From positions 1 to 25,572 of the forward strand of contig CAKTAK010000026.1 in the NCBI GenBank assembly GCA_934527315.1: DNA of 25,572 nucleotides, read 5' to 3'. The notes under the pieces were generated by a model, which saw nothing but the letters and a program-made list of their open reading frames with translations, was not told where the DNA came from and made no database searches. Positions 1 through 6,678 of this stretch are shown here, in pieces. Made by a program: the position numbers and the translations under genes. The DNA is from HGM13010 sp934527315 (lineage in GTDB: Bacteria > Bacillota > Clostridia > Oscillospirales > Oscillospiraceae). Within the stretch, counting starts at the first letter, position 1, and each line of letters starts with the position of its first letter.

Positions 1-2
1 CG

Positions 3-116
3 TTGAACGCCCACACAGCATTGCGCGGCGCACCCACAAGCATGGGCCGAGGTGAAATTCCTGTGGAGCTGATGCCATCAGCCGTCCGTTTTATGCCCAT
101 CTCCCTTATTCTGTAA
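3..116 (+). CDS. Possible C-terminal end of an unidentified element gene (partial)
   Basis: Frame 3 is open from the window edge and gives 37 residues ending at tandem TAA stops (114-119). It lies on the same strand as, and 51 bp before, the next small ORF, so it could be the tail of the upstream gene of the element. I do not recognise the residues, and 37 codons without a stop can occur by chance. It may be non-coding. Confidence 0.25.
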   Translation: MNAHTALRGAPTSMGRGEIPVELMPSAVRFMPISLIL

Positions 117-167
117 TAATATTGAACAAGCAGTATCGCATACGCTGTTTTGAAAGGGGCGATGTCG

Positions 168-329
168 ATGCAAGAACAAAATTCTACACAGCCGGTTCAG
201 CAGACGTGTCAAAGTGTTTTCAAAAGCGGCGAAAGCACAACGACCAAAAATCAATTCACGCGCAAGTGGATTGAACTGATTAACCAGCTTGAAAAAAATA
301 AAAGGATAGGCGCCGAAAATCGGCAATGA
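168..329 (+). CDS. Small element-encoded protein, function unknown (53 aa)
   Basis: A 53-codon ORF with a GAAAGGGG ribosome site eight bases before the ATG at 168; an in-frame ATG at 162 is too close to that site. The product is hydrophilic. A polar, disordered N-terminal half (Gln/Thr/Ser rich) is followed by a basic amphipathic segment with the motif TRKWIELINQLEKNK (residues 31-45), which looks like a helix that could bind DNA or a partner protein. There is no signal peptide or membrane segment. It lies immediately before the recombinase gene, and its stop codon overlaps the recombinase -35 box. Small proteins of this kind are common near recombinase genes of clostridial integrative elements, so a role in excision or control is possible, but I cannot assign it to a named family. 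Confidence 0.6.
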   Translation: MQEQNSTQPVQQTCQSVFKSGESTTTKNQFTRKWIELINQLEKNKRIGAENRQ

Positions 330-355
330 CAAGCTATTGACTTACATGGTATAAT
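326..355 (+). promoter_or_regulatory. SigA-type promoter of the recombinase gene
   Basis: A -35 box ATGACA (326-331), an 18-bp spacer and a perfect -10 box TATAAT (350-355) lie 46 bp before the recombinase ATG. The -35 overlaps the stop codon of the preceding small ORF. The -10 box lies at the centre of a long dyad (331-374). Confidence 0.55.
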
Positions 356-374
356 TCATGTATGTGAATAGCTT
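331..374. promoter_or_regulatory. 44-bp dyad over the recombinase -10 box (operator and/or terminator)
   Basis: The arms 331-348 and 357-374 are inverted repeats matching at 16 of 18 positions (outer AAGCTATT/AATAGCTT, inner TACATG/CATGTA) around the 8-bp centre GTATAATT that contains the -10 box. The dyad begins one base after the small ORF stop (327-329) and is followed by GTTTTT. It could be a binding site for a repressor or for the recombinase itself. Read as RNA from upstream, it could also act as an intrinsic terminator with an A+T-rich stem. Symmetry and position are observed; function is inferred. Confidence 0.65.
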
Positions 375-400
375 GTTTTTATCTCTACGGAGATGTGAAT

Positions 401-1954
401 ATGAAAGTAGCTATTTATTGCCGCTTATCCGAAGAAGATCGGAACAAGCAATTTGAAACCGACGACAGCAACAGCATCCAGAACCAGAAAGCCATGCTGC
501 TGCAATATGCTATGGAACAGGGGTGGGAAGTATATAACATTTACAGTGACGATGATTACACAGGTTCTGACCGCAGACGCCCTGAATTTAACCGTCTGTT
601 AGCAGACGCGGAGGCCCGCCGATTTAACATTGTCCTCTGCAAAACGCAATCCCGTTTTACCCGTGAATTGGAATTGGTTGAAAAATACATACACGGCCTA
701 TTCCCGATTTGGGGCATCCGATTTGTCAGCATCGTAGACAACGCCGATACTGCCAATAAGGGAAACAAAAAGTCCCGCCAGATCAACGGCCTTGTGAACG
801 AGTGGTACTTAGAGGATATGTCTGATAATATCCGAAGTGTTCTCACCAACCGCCGACAGAACGGTTTTCACATCGGTGCTTTTGCTCTTTATGGGTACAA
901 GAAAGACCCGGAACAAAAAGGGCATCTGATCATTGATGAAGAAGCCGCTGCAATCGTCCGGGAAGTGTTCACCCTCTTTTCGCAGGGCTATGGCAAAACC
1001 GCTATTGCGCGGATGCTGAACGACAGAGGCATCCCAAATCCCACGGAGTACAAAAGGCTTCACGGTCTGCGTTACCAGCAGCCCAAGAGGAAGAACAGCA
1101 CGCTCTGGAAATACTTTGCTATCTCCGATATGCTGATAAATGAAATCTATATCGGAAACATGGTGCAAGGCAAATACGGCAGCGTTTCCTATAAGACGAA
1201 GCAAAACAAACCACGCCCGAAAAGCGAATGGTATGTCGTCGAGGGAACCCATGAGCCGATTATTGATCGGGATCTTTGGGATAAGGTGCAGGCCATGATT
1301 GCAGAACGTGCGAAACCCTTTGATACCGGCACCATTGGCCTGTTTGCCAGAAAAGCCCGCTGTGCCAACTGCGGCTATACAATGCGTTCCTCCAAAAACC
1401 GGGGCAAACATTATCTTCAATGCTCCAACCGCCATGTAGCCAAGGACGCCTGCATTGGCTCCTTTATCTCCGTGGATAAGCTGGAACAGATGGTGATTGC
1501 CGAACTGAACCGGCTGGCTGCGGAGTATCTGGACAAAGACGAGCTGGAACAGAACATTGAGTTTTGCGACAACTTACAGGGACAAAAAAAGCGGCTGCTT
1601 GCCGATATGTCGGCCTATGAAAAGAAGATTGCCGAGTACAGCAAGGGCATCCGGGAGCTGTATATGGATAAAGTCAAGGGCCTCATATCCGAGAGCAATT
1701 TTGTGGAATTGTCAAAGGACTTTACCACGGAAAAAGAACGCTTAGAGCGTGTGATGATCGACGGCCAGAAGCAGCTTGCAGAAATCGAAGAACGGATTGC
1801 TGTTGGTGATAATCGTCGTGAACTGATCGAACAGTACACCAATCTGGAACACCTGACACGGGAGATCGTTGAAATCCTGATTGACTACATCGTGATAGGC
1901 AAGCGGATTCCCGGAACAAAGGATGTTCCCATCGAAATTCACTGGAATTTCTGA
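401..1954 (+). CDS. Large serine recombinase (integrase/excisionase of the element)
   Basis: Site-specific recombinase of the large serine family (517 aa), which integrates and excises elements through a 5'-phosphoserine intermediate. The N-terminal resolvase domain has AIYCRLS with the nucleophile Ser10, the DYTGSDRRRPEF segment (52-63) and the SRFTRE motif (84-89). A recombinase domain spans about 160-300. A zinc ribbon follows with Cys321, Cys324, Cys341 and Cys351, then a coiled-coil region (about 385-470) and a C-terminal DUF4368-like tail ending in HWNF. Length and domain order are normal and no key residue is missing. A GTG at 395 is in frame, but GGAG (389-392) fits the ATG at 401 better (8-base spacing). 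It is the last gene before the cotJC junction, which is typical for such integrases. Confidence 0.93.
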   Translation: MKVAIYCRLSEEDRNKQFETDDSNSIQNQKAMLLQYAMEQGWEVYNIYSDDDYTGSDRRRPEFNRLLADAEARRFNIVLCKTQSRFTRELELVEKYIHGLFPIWGIRFVSIVDNADTANKGNKKSRQINGLVNEWYLEDMSDNIRSVLTNRRQNGFHIGAFALYGYKKDPEQKGHLIIDEEAAAIVREVFTLFSQGYGKTAIARMLNDRGIPNPTEYKRLHGLRYQQPKRKNSTLWKYFAISDMLINEIYIGNMVQGKYGSVSYKTKQNKPRPKSEWYVVEGTHEPIIDRDLWDKVQAMIAERAKPFDTGTIGLFARKARCANCGYTMRSSKNRGKHYLQCSNRHVAKDACIGSFISVDKLEQMVIAELNRLAAEYLDKDELEQNIEFCDNLQGQKKRLLADMSAYEKKIAEYSKGIRELYMDKVKGLISESNFVELSKDFTTEKERLERVMIDGQKQLAEIEERIAVGDNRRELIEQYTNLEHLTREIVEILIDYIVIGKRIPGTKDVPIEIHWNF

Positions 1955-2011
1955 TAACTGTCCTAAAAATGGGACTGACACGAACCAATCAACCTAAAAT
2001 GTTGTTCTTAT

Positions 2012-2215
2012 ATGATTGCAGCAGAGCAAAAAGCAAGAACAACCTACGATAATATTTTGCGGCTGTCTGATGACCCGGACGTAAACGATGTGATTCGCTT
2101 TTTGCGGGAGCGGGAAATCGTCCATTTTCAGCGGTTTGGGGAGGCGCTGCGCTTGGCAACAGACCGCATGAATCAGAAAAATGTATACGCATTCAATCCC
2201 GTATTCGATAAATAA
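2012..2215 (+). pseudogene. cotJC: CotJC C-terminal fragment, cut by the element
   Basis: The frame encodes IAAEQKARTTYDNILRLSDD, then DPDVNDVIRFLREREIVHFQ, and ends in YAFNPVFDK and two TAA stops. This is the C-terminal third of CotJC, a ferritin-like, manganese-catalase family protein of the spore coat (about 190 residues in Bacillus subtilis). The conserved EREIVHFQRF helix carries metal-ligand-type Glu and His. Homology starts abruptly at codon 2 (Ile, 2015), where the family has an Asp before IAAE. The ATG at 2012 is therefore probably created by the junction, and there is no ribosome site. The fragment has no stops or frameshifts, suggesting recent insertion or a gene still restored by excision. 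Its own terminator follows at 2239. Confidence 0.88.
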
Positions 2216-2238
2216 TAAAGAACCATAATCGTTCTTCC

Positions 2239-2273
2239 AATCCGGCAGTGTGATTCCTGCCGGATTTTCCTTG
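2239..2273 (+). terminator. Intrinsic terminator after cotJC
   Basis: A perfect 10-bp stem AATCCGGCAG (2239-2248) / CTGCCGGATT (2257-2266) with an 8-nt loop is followed by TTCCTT. It lies 23 bp after the CotJC stop, so it terminates the original cotJ transcript. Confidence 0.8.
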
Positions 2274-2299
2274 CTTAATAAGGCGAAATACAGTACAAT
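2271..2299 (+). promoter_or_regulatory. Candidate promoter of the amidohydrolase gene
   Basis: TTGCTT (2271-2276), a 17-bp spacer and TACAAT (2294-2299). The -10 box is good and the -35 weak. The predicted start near 2306 gives a leader of about 78 nt. Confidence 0.45.
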
Positions 2300-2316
2300 A
2301 AAACAAGATGAGAGAG

Positions 2317-2375
2317 TCCGGGAACAGTTCTCGGAAAACTTGCAGCGCAAGGGTGAGGGAATATCCGAAAAGGAG
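2317..2375 (+). promoter_or_regulatory. Structured 5' leader of the amidohydrolase gene
   Basis: Two hairpins can form: TCCGGGAA/TTCTCGGA (2317-2324 with 2328-2335, one G-U pair, loop CAG) and CTTGC/GCAAG (2339-2343 with 2347-2351). The 3' strand of the first (TCGGA, 2331-2335) could alternatively pair with TCCGA at 2364-2368, directly before the ribosome site AAAAGGAG. I do not recognise a known riboswitch class. Regulation is only a possibility. Confidence 0.3.
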
Positions 2376-2383
2376 ATACACAC

Positions 2384-3667
2384 ATGAAATTTGCTTATTG
2401 GAACGGAAACATTCTGAACGGCACACAGGAAATGGAAGTGCAGACAGGTCTTGCCATTCTGACGGACGGAGAGAAAATCGTTGATTTGGTGCCGAACACC
2501 GAGATTCCGGCAGAGTACACGCCGGTGGATTTGGAGGGGAAGTACATTCTTCCGGGCTTGATGAACATGCACGTACATCTTGCCGGAAACGGAAAACCCC
2601 AGAAAAAGCAGAGAGACAATGAAAAACTGGTGCGCACACTTATGAGCAATCCGATTTCCCGTGGAATTGCTTACAAGATGGTTGCCAAGTATGCGGAAAT
2701 TGAACTGATGAGCGGCGTAACCACCATTCGCACCATGGGCGGTTTGGGTGATTTCGATACGCGGCTGCGAGACGAAATTCAGAAGGGCAAAAAAATCGGT
2801 CCCCGGATTCTGGCGGCAAACGAAGGCATTTCTGTTCCCGGCGGACACATGGCAGGGTCTGTGGCGGTTGCAGCTGCAAATGTTTCTCAGGCATTGGCGC
2901 AGCTGGAGAAGTCCGAAAAGCAAGGCGTGGACCTTGTGAAACTGATGATTACCGGCGGCGTATTGGACGCAAAGGAAAAGGGTGTACCCGGTGAATTGAA
3001 AATGGCACCGAATATGGTGCGCGCTGTGTGCGAGCGGGCGCATGCAGCGGGATATACCGTGGCTGCCCATGCGGAATCCACCGAAGGTGTGCGGGTTGCA
3101 TTGGAAAACGGCGTAGACTCCATCGAGCACGGCGCAAAACTGGATGATGCATTGATTCAGTTGTTCAAGGAGCGGGGTGCATATCTGTGCACGACCATTT
3201 CTCCGGCTCTGCCTTACGCACTGTTTGACCGAAGCATCACCAATGCGTCTGAAGTAGAACAGTACAACGGAAACGTGGTATTTGAAGGCGTCATTGATTG
3301 CGCAAAAGCTGCACTGGAGCATGATATTCCGGTGGTTCTGGGCAACGATGTGGGCTGCCCTTGGATTACGCAGTATGACTTCTGGAGAGAGCTGTACTAT
3401 TTCCACAAGTATGTGGGTGTGTCCAATCGGTTTGCACTGTATACCGCAACCGGACGCAGTGCGGAAATTTGCGGCTTGGGAGACGTAACCGGTACCATCA
3501 CGCCGGGCAAATGCGCGGATATGATTGTCACAGCCGAGAACCCCTTGGAGGACCTTCGCGCCCTGCGGAATGTGGACATGGTAATTGCCCGAGGCAACAA
3601 AATCGACCACCCGAAAGTAAAGGTGAACGAAGTTGTTGCTACGGAACTGGACAAATTTCTGAACTGA
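2384..3667 (+). CDS. Metal-dependent amidohydrolase (imidazolonepropionase/Xaa-Pro dipeptidase-like)
   Basis: Amidohydrolase-superfamily enzyme of 427 aa, expected in the cytoplasm and hydrolysing a C-N bond in a cyclic amide or dipeptide-like substrate. A small N-terminal beta-sandwich (about 1-55) precedes the TIM barrel, with the metal motif HVH (His63, His65), the probable carboxylated Lys186 in VKLMITGG, His229 in AAHAES, His249 in SIEHG and Asp322 in LGNDVG. The C-terminal beta-sandwich has the usual TPGKCADMIV. All metal ligands are present, so it should be active. Closest in layout are prolidase-type members of the imidazolonepropionase-like group, but the substrate cannot be read from motifs and no hut genes are nearby. 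It is a single-gene unit with its own promoter, leader and terminator, and AAAAGGAG precedes the ATG. Confidence 0.9.
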   Translation: MKFAYWNGNILNGTQEMEVQTGLAILTDGEKIVDLVPNTEIPAEYTPVDLEGKYILPGLMNMHVHLAGNGKPQKKQRDNEKLVRTLMSNPISRGIAYKMVAKYAEIELMSGVTTIRTMGGLGDFDTRLRDEIQKGKKIGPRILAANEGISVPGGHMAGSVAVAAANVSQALAQLEKSEKQGVDLVKLMITGGVLDAKEKGVPGELKMAPNMVRAVCERAHAAGYTVAAHAESTEGVRVALENGVDSIEHGAKLDDALIQLFKERGAYLCTTISPALPYALFDRSITNASEVEQYNGNVVFEGVIDCAKAALEHDIPVVLGNDVGCPWITQYDFWRELYYFHKYVGVSNRFALYTATGRSAEICGLGDVTGTITPGKCADMIVTAENPLEDLRALRNVDMVIARGNKIDHPKVKVNEVVATELDKFLN

Positions 3668-3671
3668 TTTG

Positions 3672-3714
3672 AATGAGCCCATTCTCTGGAAACGGAGCGT
3701 GGGCTCATTTTTCT
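3672..3714 (+). terminator. Intrinsic terminator of the amidohydrolase gene
   Basis: A 10-bp stem AATGAGCCCA (3672-3681) / TGGGCTCATT (3700-3709) is followed by TTTTC, starting 4 bp after the stop codon. Confidence 0.88.
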
Positions 3715-3757
3715 TCTATGGCGCTGAAGATTACCGCATGAACTTCGGGAAAATCTG

Positions 3758-3786
3758 TTGCAAACCGTCTTAAAATCTGTTAGTAT
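3758..3786 (+). promoter_or_regulatory. SigA-type promoter before tgt
   Basis: TTGCAA (3758-3763), an exact 17-bp spacer and TAGTAT (3781-3786). The predicted start is near 3793, only about 16 bp before a terminator hairpin. Confidence 0.6.
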
Positions 3787-3808
3787 ATCTATATTATCTG
3801 TGTATGTC

Positions 3809-3836
3809 AGCTCCAAGGCTTTTTGGAGCTTTTTTG
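3809..3836 (+). terminator. Terminator hairpin inside the tgt leader (possible attenuator)
   Basis: A perfect 8-bp stem AGCTCCAA (3809-3816) / TTGGAGCT (3823-3830) with a 6-nt loop is followed by a run of T. It lies between the only clear promoter and the tgt start at 3869, leaving 33 bp after the T run and no obvious second promoter. Transcription of tgt would have to read through it. Confidence 0.65.
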
Positions 3837-3868
3837 CTGATTCAGAGATTATTACAGAAGGAGTATCT

Positions 3869-5005
3869 ATGTTCAAGCGTTTTGAAATTGAAGAACAGGG
3901 CAAAGCCAGACGTGGTGAGCTGGAAACCCCCCACGGCACGGTACAAACCCCTGTGTTTATGAATGTGGGCACACAGGCGGCTATCAAAGGCGCCTTGAGT
4001 GCAGAGGACTTGGAGACCATTCACTGTCAGGTGGAGCTGTCGAATACGTATCATCTTCATGTGCGTCCAGGCAGCGAACTGATTAAGGACATGGGCGGTC
4101 TGCACAAGTTTATGACTTGGGACAAACCCATTCTGACCGACAGCGGCGGATTCCAGATTTTCTCTCTGGCAAAGCTGCGGAAAATCAAAGAAGAGGGCGT
4201 CAGCTTTAATTCTCACGTGGACGGCCGGCACATTTTTATGGGACCGGAAGAGAGTATGCGAATCCAATCCAATCTGGGTTCGGATATTGCTATGGCATTT
4301 GATGAATGCATTAAAATTCCCTCTCCGAAACCCTATGTGCAGCAATCTGTGGAGCGGACTTATCGTTGGTTGGTGCGCTGCAAAAATGCATTGGAGCAGT
4401 ACAACCGGGAAGAAGATGCGGTAAACCCCGGACAAATGCTGTTCGGTATCAATCAGGGCGCTACGTTCCATGACATTCGCGCTGCACATATGAAGCAGAT
4501 TGCGGAGCTGGACCTGCCCGGATATGCCATCGGCGGTTTGGCTGTGGGCGAAAGCACCCAGGAAATGTACGATACCATTGAGGCTGTGGAAGAATATATG
4601 CCGAAGGACAAGCCCAGATATTTGATGGGTGTCGGAACCCCCGGCAATATCATTGAGGCAGTGTACCGCGGTGTGGACTTTTTTGATTGCGTAATGCCTG
4701 CGCGAAACGGCCGCCATGGTCATCTGTTCACTTGGGATGGCATCATTAATATCCGCAACGCGAAGTATGAGCGGGATGAGCGTCCCATTGCGCCCGGCTG
4801 TCAGTGCCCGGTGTGCCGCAGATACTCCCGTGCTTATGTCCGGCATTTGTTCAAATCCGAGGAAATGCTTGCCTTGCGTTTCTCTGTGATGCACAATCTG
4901 TATTTCTATAATGAGCTGATGCAGCGGATTCGGGATTCTTTGGAGGCCGGTACTTTTGAGGAGTTCCGTCAGCGCTACAGCACAATTTTGGACACCAGAA
5001 TATAA
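3869..5005 (+). CDS. tgt: Queuine/preQ1 tRNA-guanine transglycosylase
   Basis: Exchanges guanine-34 in the anticodon of GUN tRNAs for preQ1, a step of queuosine synthesis. The 378-aa product has the usual bacterial length. The catalytic TDSGGFQ motif is at 90-96 and the nucleophile motif GVDFFDC at 268-274. The zinc site is C-x-C-x2-C-x25-H: Cys311, Cys313, Cys316 and His342. An open frame extends upstream to 3758, but AGAAGGAG (3856-3863) five bases before the ATG at 3869 and the family N-terminus (MFKRFEIE) fix this start. The next genes are yajC and a TIGR04086 membrane protein, a conserved Firmicute neighbourhood. No queuosine biosynthesis genes are adjacent. The gene has its own promoter with an apparent attenuator. 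Confidence 0.97.
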   Translation: MFKRFEIEEQGKARRGELETPHGTVQTPVFMNVGTQAAIKGALSAEDLETIHCQVELSNTYHLHVRPGSELIKDMGGLHKFMTWDKPILTDSGGFQIFSLAKLRKIKEEGVSFNSHVDGRHIFMGPEESMRIQSNLGSDIAMAFDECIKIPSPKPYVQQSVERTYRWLVRCKNALEQYNREEDAVNPGQMLFGINQGATFHDIRAAHMKQIAELDLPGYAIGGLAVGESTQEMYDTIEAVEEYMPKDKPRYLMGVGTPGNIIEAVYRGVDFFDCVMPARNGRHGHLFTWDGIINIRNAKYERDERPIAPGCQCPVCRRYSRAYVRHLFKSEEMLALRFSVMHNLYFYNELMQRIRDSLEAGTFEEFRQRYSTILDTRI

Positions 5006-5011
5006 ATTTCC

Positions 5012-5040
5012 TTGCATTTCTTGCAGAACACAAGTATAAT
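5012..5040 (+). promoter_or_regulatory. SigA promoter of yajC
   Basis: TTGCAT (5012-5017), an exact 17-bp spacer and perfect TATAAT (5035-5040), 37 bp before the yajC ATG. Confidence 0.75.
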
Positions 5041-5076
5041 GCAATTTAGTTTCAGTAAAATTCCGGAGGTATACCT

Positions 5077-5391
5077 ATGACAAATGAGACTATTTATTCT
5101 CTGATTATGATGGTTGCAGTGTTTGCAATCATGTACTTCATTTTGATCCGCCCCGAAAACAAGCGGAAAAAAGCAGCTGAGCAGATGCGTGACAATCTGT
5201 CTCTGGGTGATGAAATCGTGACCATCGGTGGCATGACCGGTAAGATCGTGCAGATCACCGAGGAAACCGTCACTTTTGAAACCGGTGAGGACCGCGTCCG
5301 CATCCAGATCAAAAAGTGGGCAATCCAGACCAACGAGCGCGCTGAGGCAAAAGCCAAAGAGCAGGCTGCTGAGAAAAAGTCCAAGAAGTAA
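5077..5391 (+). CDS. yajC: Preprotein translocase subunit YajC
   Basis: Small single-pass membrane protein (104 aa) that associates with SecDF and the SecYEG translocon. One hydrophobic helix spans about residues 5-24 and ends in the family signature YFILIRPENKRKK, followed by the conserved cytoplasmic region (SLGDEIVTIGGMTGKI, residues 42-57) and a charged Lys/Ala-rich tail. Length and motifs are complete. CGGAGGT (5064-5070) fixes the ATG. It lies downstream of tgt with its own strong promoter and terminator; secD/secF are not in the window. Confidence 0.95.
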   Translation: MTNETIYSLIMMVAVFAIMYFILIRPENKRKKAAEQMRDNLSLGDEIVTIGGMTGKIVQITEETVTFETGEDRVRIQIKKWAIQTNERAEAKAKEQAAEKKSKK

Positions 5392-5400
5392 ATTTACGTG

Positions 5401-5430
5401 CCGGCGCAGTCAATCTGCGCCGGTTTTGTT
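5401..5430 (+). terminator. Intrinsic terminator of yajC
   Basis: A perfect 9-bp G+C-rich stem CCGGCGCAG (5401-5409) / CTGCGCCGG (5415-5423) with loop TCAAT is followed by TTTTGTTC. Confidence 0.92.
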
Positions 5431-5509
5431 CTTGTTTTGTCGAATACGAATGGAGTTCCCTCTGCGCCCATAGGATGTACCAATCCGAATGGGTATGGAG
5501 GGGATTTTT

Positions 5510-5929
5510 ATGACATCGTGCAAAGTAAACGGAAAGCAACTGCTCTGCGCAGGAAAAGGTGTAGCTGCATCTGTGCTGTTTGGAACCGGCTTGCTGATTG
5601 TATTTGCGTGGCTGATCGGACAAGGGAAGATTCCGGAAGACTATTTCCGTCTTTGCGTGGGCATTGCTGTTTGCGGGGCAATGCTCTTCGGAAGTTTCTT
5701 TGCTGTGCGGAAACAAGAGCACCATGCGGCAATCACCGGATTCCTCAGCGGATTTTTCTCATGGCTGATGCTGACCGCAGGCGCTCTTCTGGAAAACGGT
5801 TCCGATATGGATACAACGTTTTATGTGCGCCTTGTGATAGGCGGATTCATCGGCACATTGCTGGGGAGTATGCTGGCGTCAGCGCACAGAAAAAGCCGTC
5901 CGAGACGGGGAAAAGCCCGTCGTTCCTAA
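5510..5929 (+). CDS. TIGR04086-type integral membrane protein, function unknown
   Basis: Small membrane protein of 139 aa with four predicted hydrophobic helices: about residues 18-36 (GVAASVLFGTGLLIVFAWLI), 45-64, 72-92 and 103-122. It has a very basic cytoplasmic tail (HRKSRPRRGKARRS). Size, helix count and position after tgt and yajC match the TIGR04086/YrzE family found in the same place in many Firmicutes. The role of the family is not known to me. The frame is open from 5489, but GGAGGGG (5497-5503) points to the ATG at 5510. No promoter is evident in the roughly 75 bp behind the yajC terminator, so it may depend on read-through. Confidence 0.72.
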   Translation: MTSCKVNGKQLLCAGKGVAASVLFGTGLLIVFAWLIGQGKIPEDYFRLCVGIAVCGAMLFGSFFAVRKQEHHAAITGFLSGFFSWLMLTAGALLENGSDMDTTFYVRLVIGGFIGTLLGSMLASAHRKSRPRRGKARRS

Positions 5930-5978
5930 GAAAACGCTATACAAATTCAACAAAAAATCATTCTCACACGATTTTTCC

Positions 5979-6007
5979 TTGCGAATCGCCGTAGCCTGTA
6001 TTATATT
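5979..6007 (+). promoter_or_regulatory. SigA-type promoter of the spoIIM-like/xerD unit
   Basis: TTGCGA (5979-5984), a 17-bp spacer and TATATT (6002-6007), 64 bp before the TTG start at 6072. Confidence 0.55.
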
Positions 6008-6071
6008 TTTTTCTACTAAGAGTTTGCAATGATACCGGCATGGCAATTCCGCTGCAGAATAGGAGTTTGCT

Positions 6072-6662
6072 TTGCCCAGACGGTTGCATTGGAATTTGAA
6101 CAGACGTTTTCCGGCAGAAAGACGTAGCCGAACCTATGTATTTGTCGGCTTACTAATCAGCTTTTTGCTTGGCAGCGCGATAGGCTGTTATACCGGCTCT
6201 TCCGCAGGCGGAGCAGGCATTGCATCAACAGACCTGCTGTATTACGCGTCGGAACCGTCCGGATTTTTCCCGGTTCTTTTGAAACTGAGTCGATTCCACA
6301 TTGCGGCAATGCTGGCTGCAACATCGACGATTGGTCTGTTTGCGGTTTTTCTGATTTCATTGCTGCGCGGCTATGTATTGACCTGCACAATGGCTGTTAT
6401 TCAATCTGCTTTACCGGACCATGGAATGGCAGCGGCGTGGCTGATTTGCGGAATTTCGGCTGTCATTACGATTCCCAGTTTGTTTCTGTTGGAATTGGAC
6501 GCCTTTGCGGGTTCGGTCAATCTGCGCCGAAAGTCAGTTGCTTCGGACACCGCGGTAGACAATCAATTGCTGCACGGGTTGATTACTGCAGTGAGTCTGT
6601 TTCTTGCCGCTTGGGTTGAATATGCATGGATACCGACATTGGTGAACCGGTTATTATCTTGA
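6072..6662 (+). CDS. SpoIIM-like membrane protein (stage II sporulation protein M family)
   Basis: Membrane protein of 196 aa with a basic N-terminus (MPRRLHWNLNRR) and about five hydrophobic stretches, near residues 21-39, 75-95, 97-112, 118-138 and 167-186. Known SpoIIM (about 215 aa, five helices) anchors the SpoIID-SpoIIM-SpoIIP complex that drives engulfment. Size, topology and position directly before xerD, as with spoIIM close to ripX/xerD in Bacillus, support the call. Sequence similarity by eye is moderate, so a divergent homologue is likelier than a canonical one. The start is TTG, set by AGGAG (6061-6065) at six bases. It lies 16 bp before xerD and is probably cotranscribed. Confidence 0.6.
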   Translation: MPRRLHWNLNRRFPAERRSRTYVFVGLLISFLLGSAIGCYTGSSAGGAGIASTDLLYYASEPSGFFPVLLKLSRFHIAAMLAATSTIGLFAVFLISLLRGYVLTCTMAVIQSALPDHGMAAAWLICGISAVITIPSLFLLELDAFAGSVNLRRKSVASDTAVDNQLLHGLITAVSLFLAAWVEYAWIPTLVNRLLS

Positions 6663-6678
6663 AAGGGGGTGTCGCTCA

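Larger units (their letters stand above)
1..2014 (+). mobile_element. Right end of an integrative element inserted in cotJC
   Basis: This stretch holds a small ORF of mobile-element type and a large serine recombinase transcribed toward the chromosome. Directly after the recombinase stop (1954) and about 55 bp of non-coding DNA, the sequence becomes the C-terminal coding part of CotJC, starting in mid-gene. Recombinase genes of such elements usually lie at one end next to the attachment site, so the junction is placed at roughly 1955-2014. The left end and the missing cotJC 5' part are outside the window, so element size, cargo and core dinucleotide cannot be read. The exact right boundary is an inference from where CotJC homology starts (Ile codon at 2015). 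Confidence 0.7.

Noticed and set aside
337..355. TTGACT at 337-342 as the recombinase -35 box
   Set aside because: It is only 7 bp from the TATAAT box. ATGACA at 326-331 has the proper spacing.
2317..2375. Known riboswitch (glycine, guanidine, TPP or THF) in the amidohydrolase leader
   Set aside because: None of the conserved core motifs I know for these classes is present; kept only as an unclassified leader.
1994..3682. Long minus-strand open frame (562 codons) opposite cotJC and the amidohydrolase
   Set aside because: It is antisense to a well-supported enzyme gene and across the cotJC remnant, with a Cys/His-rich composition and no recognisable domain. It is a shadow of plus-strand codon bias.
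3842..5044. Minus-strand open frame (400 codons) opposite tgt
   Set aside because: Antisense to tgt, whose motifs are complete; the translation has no domain pattern.
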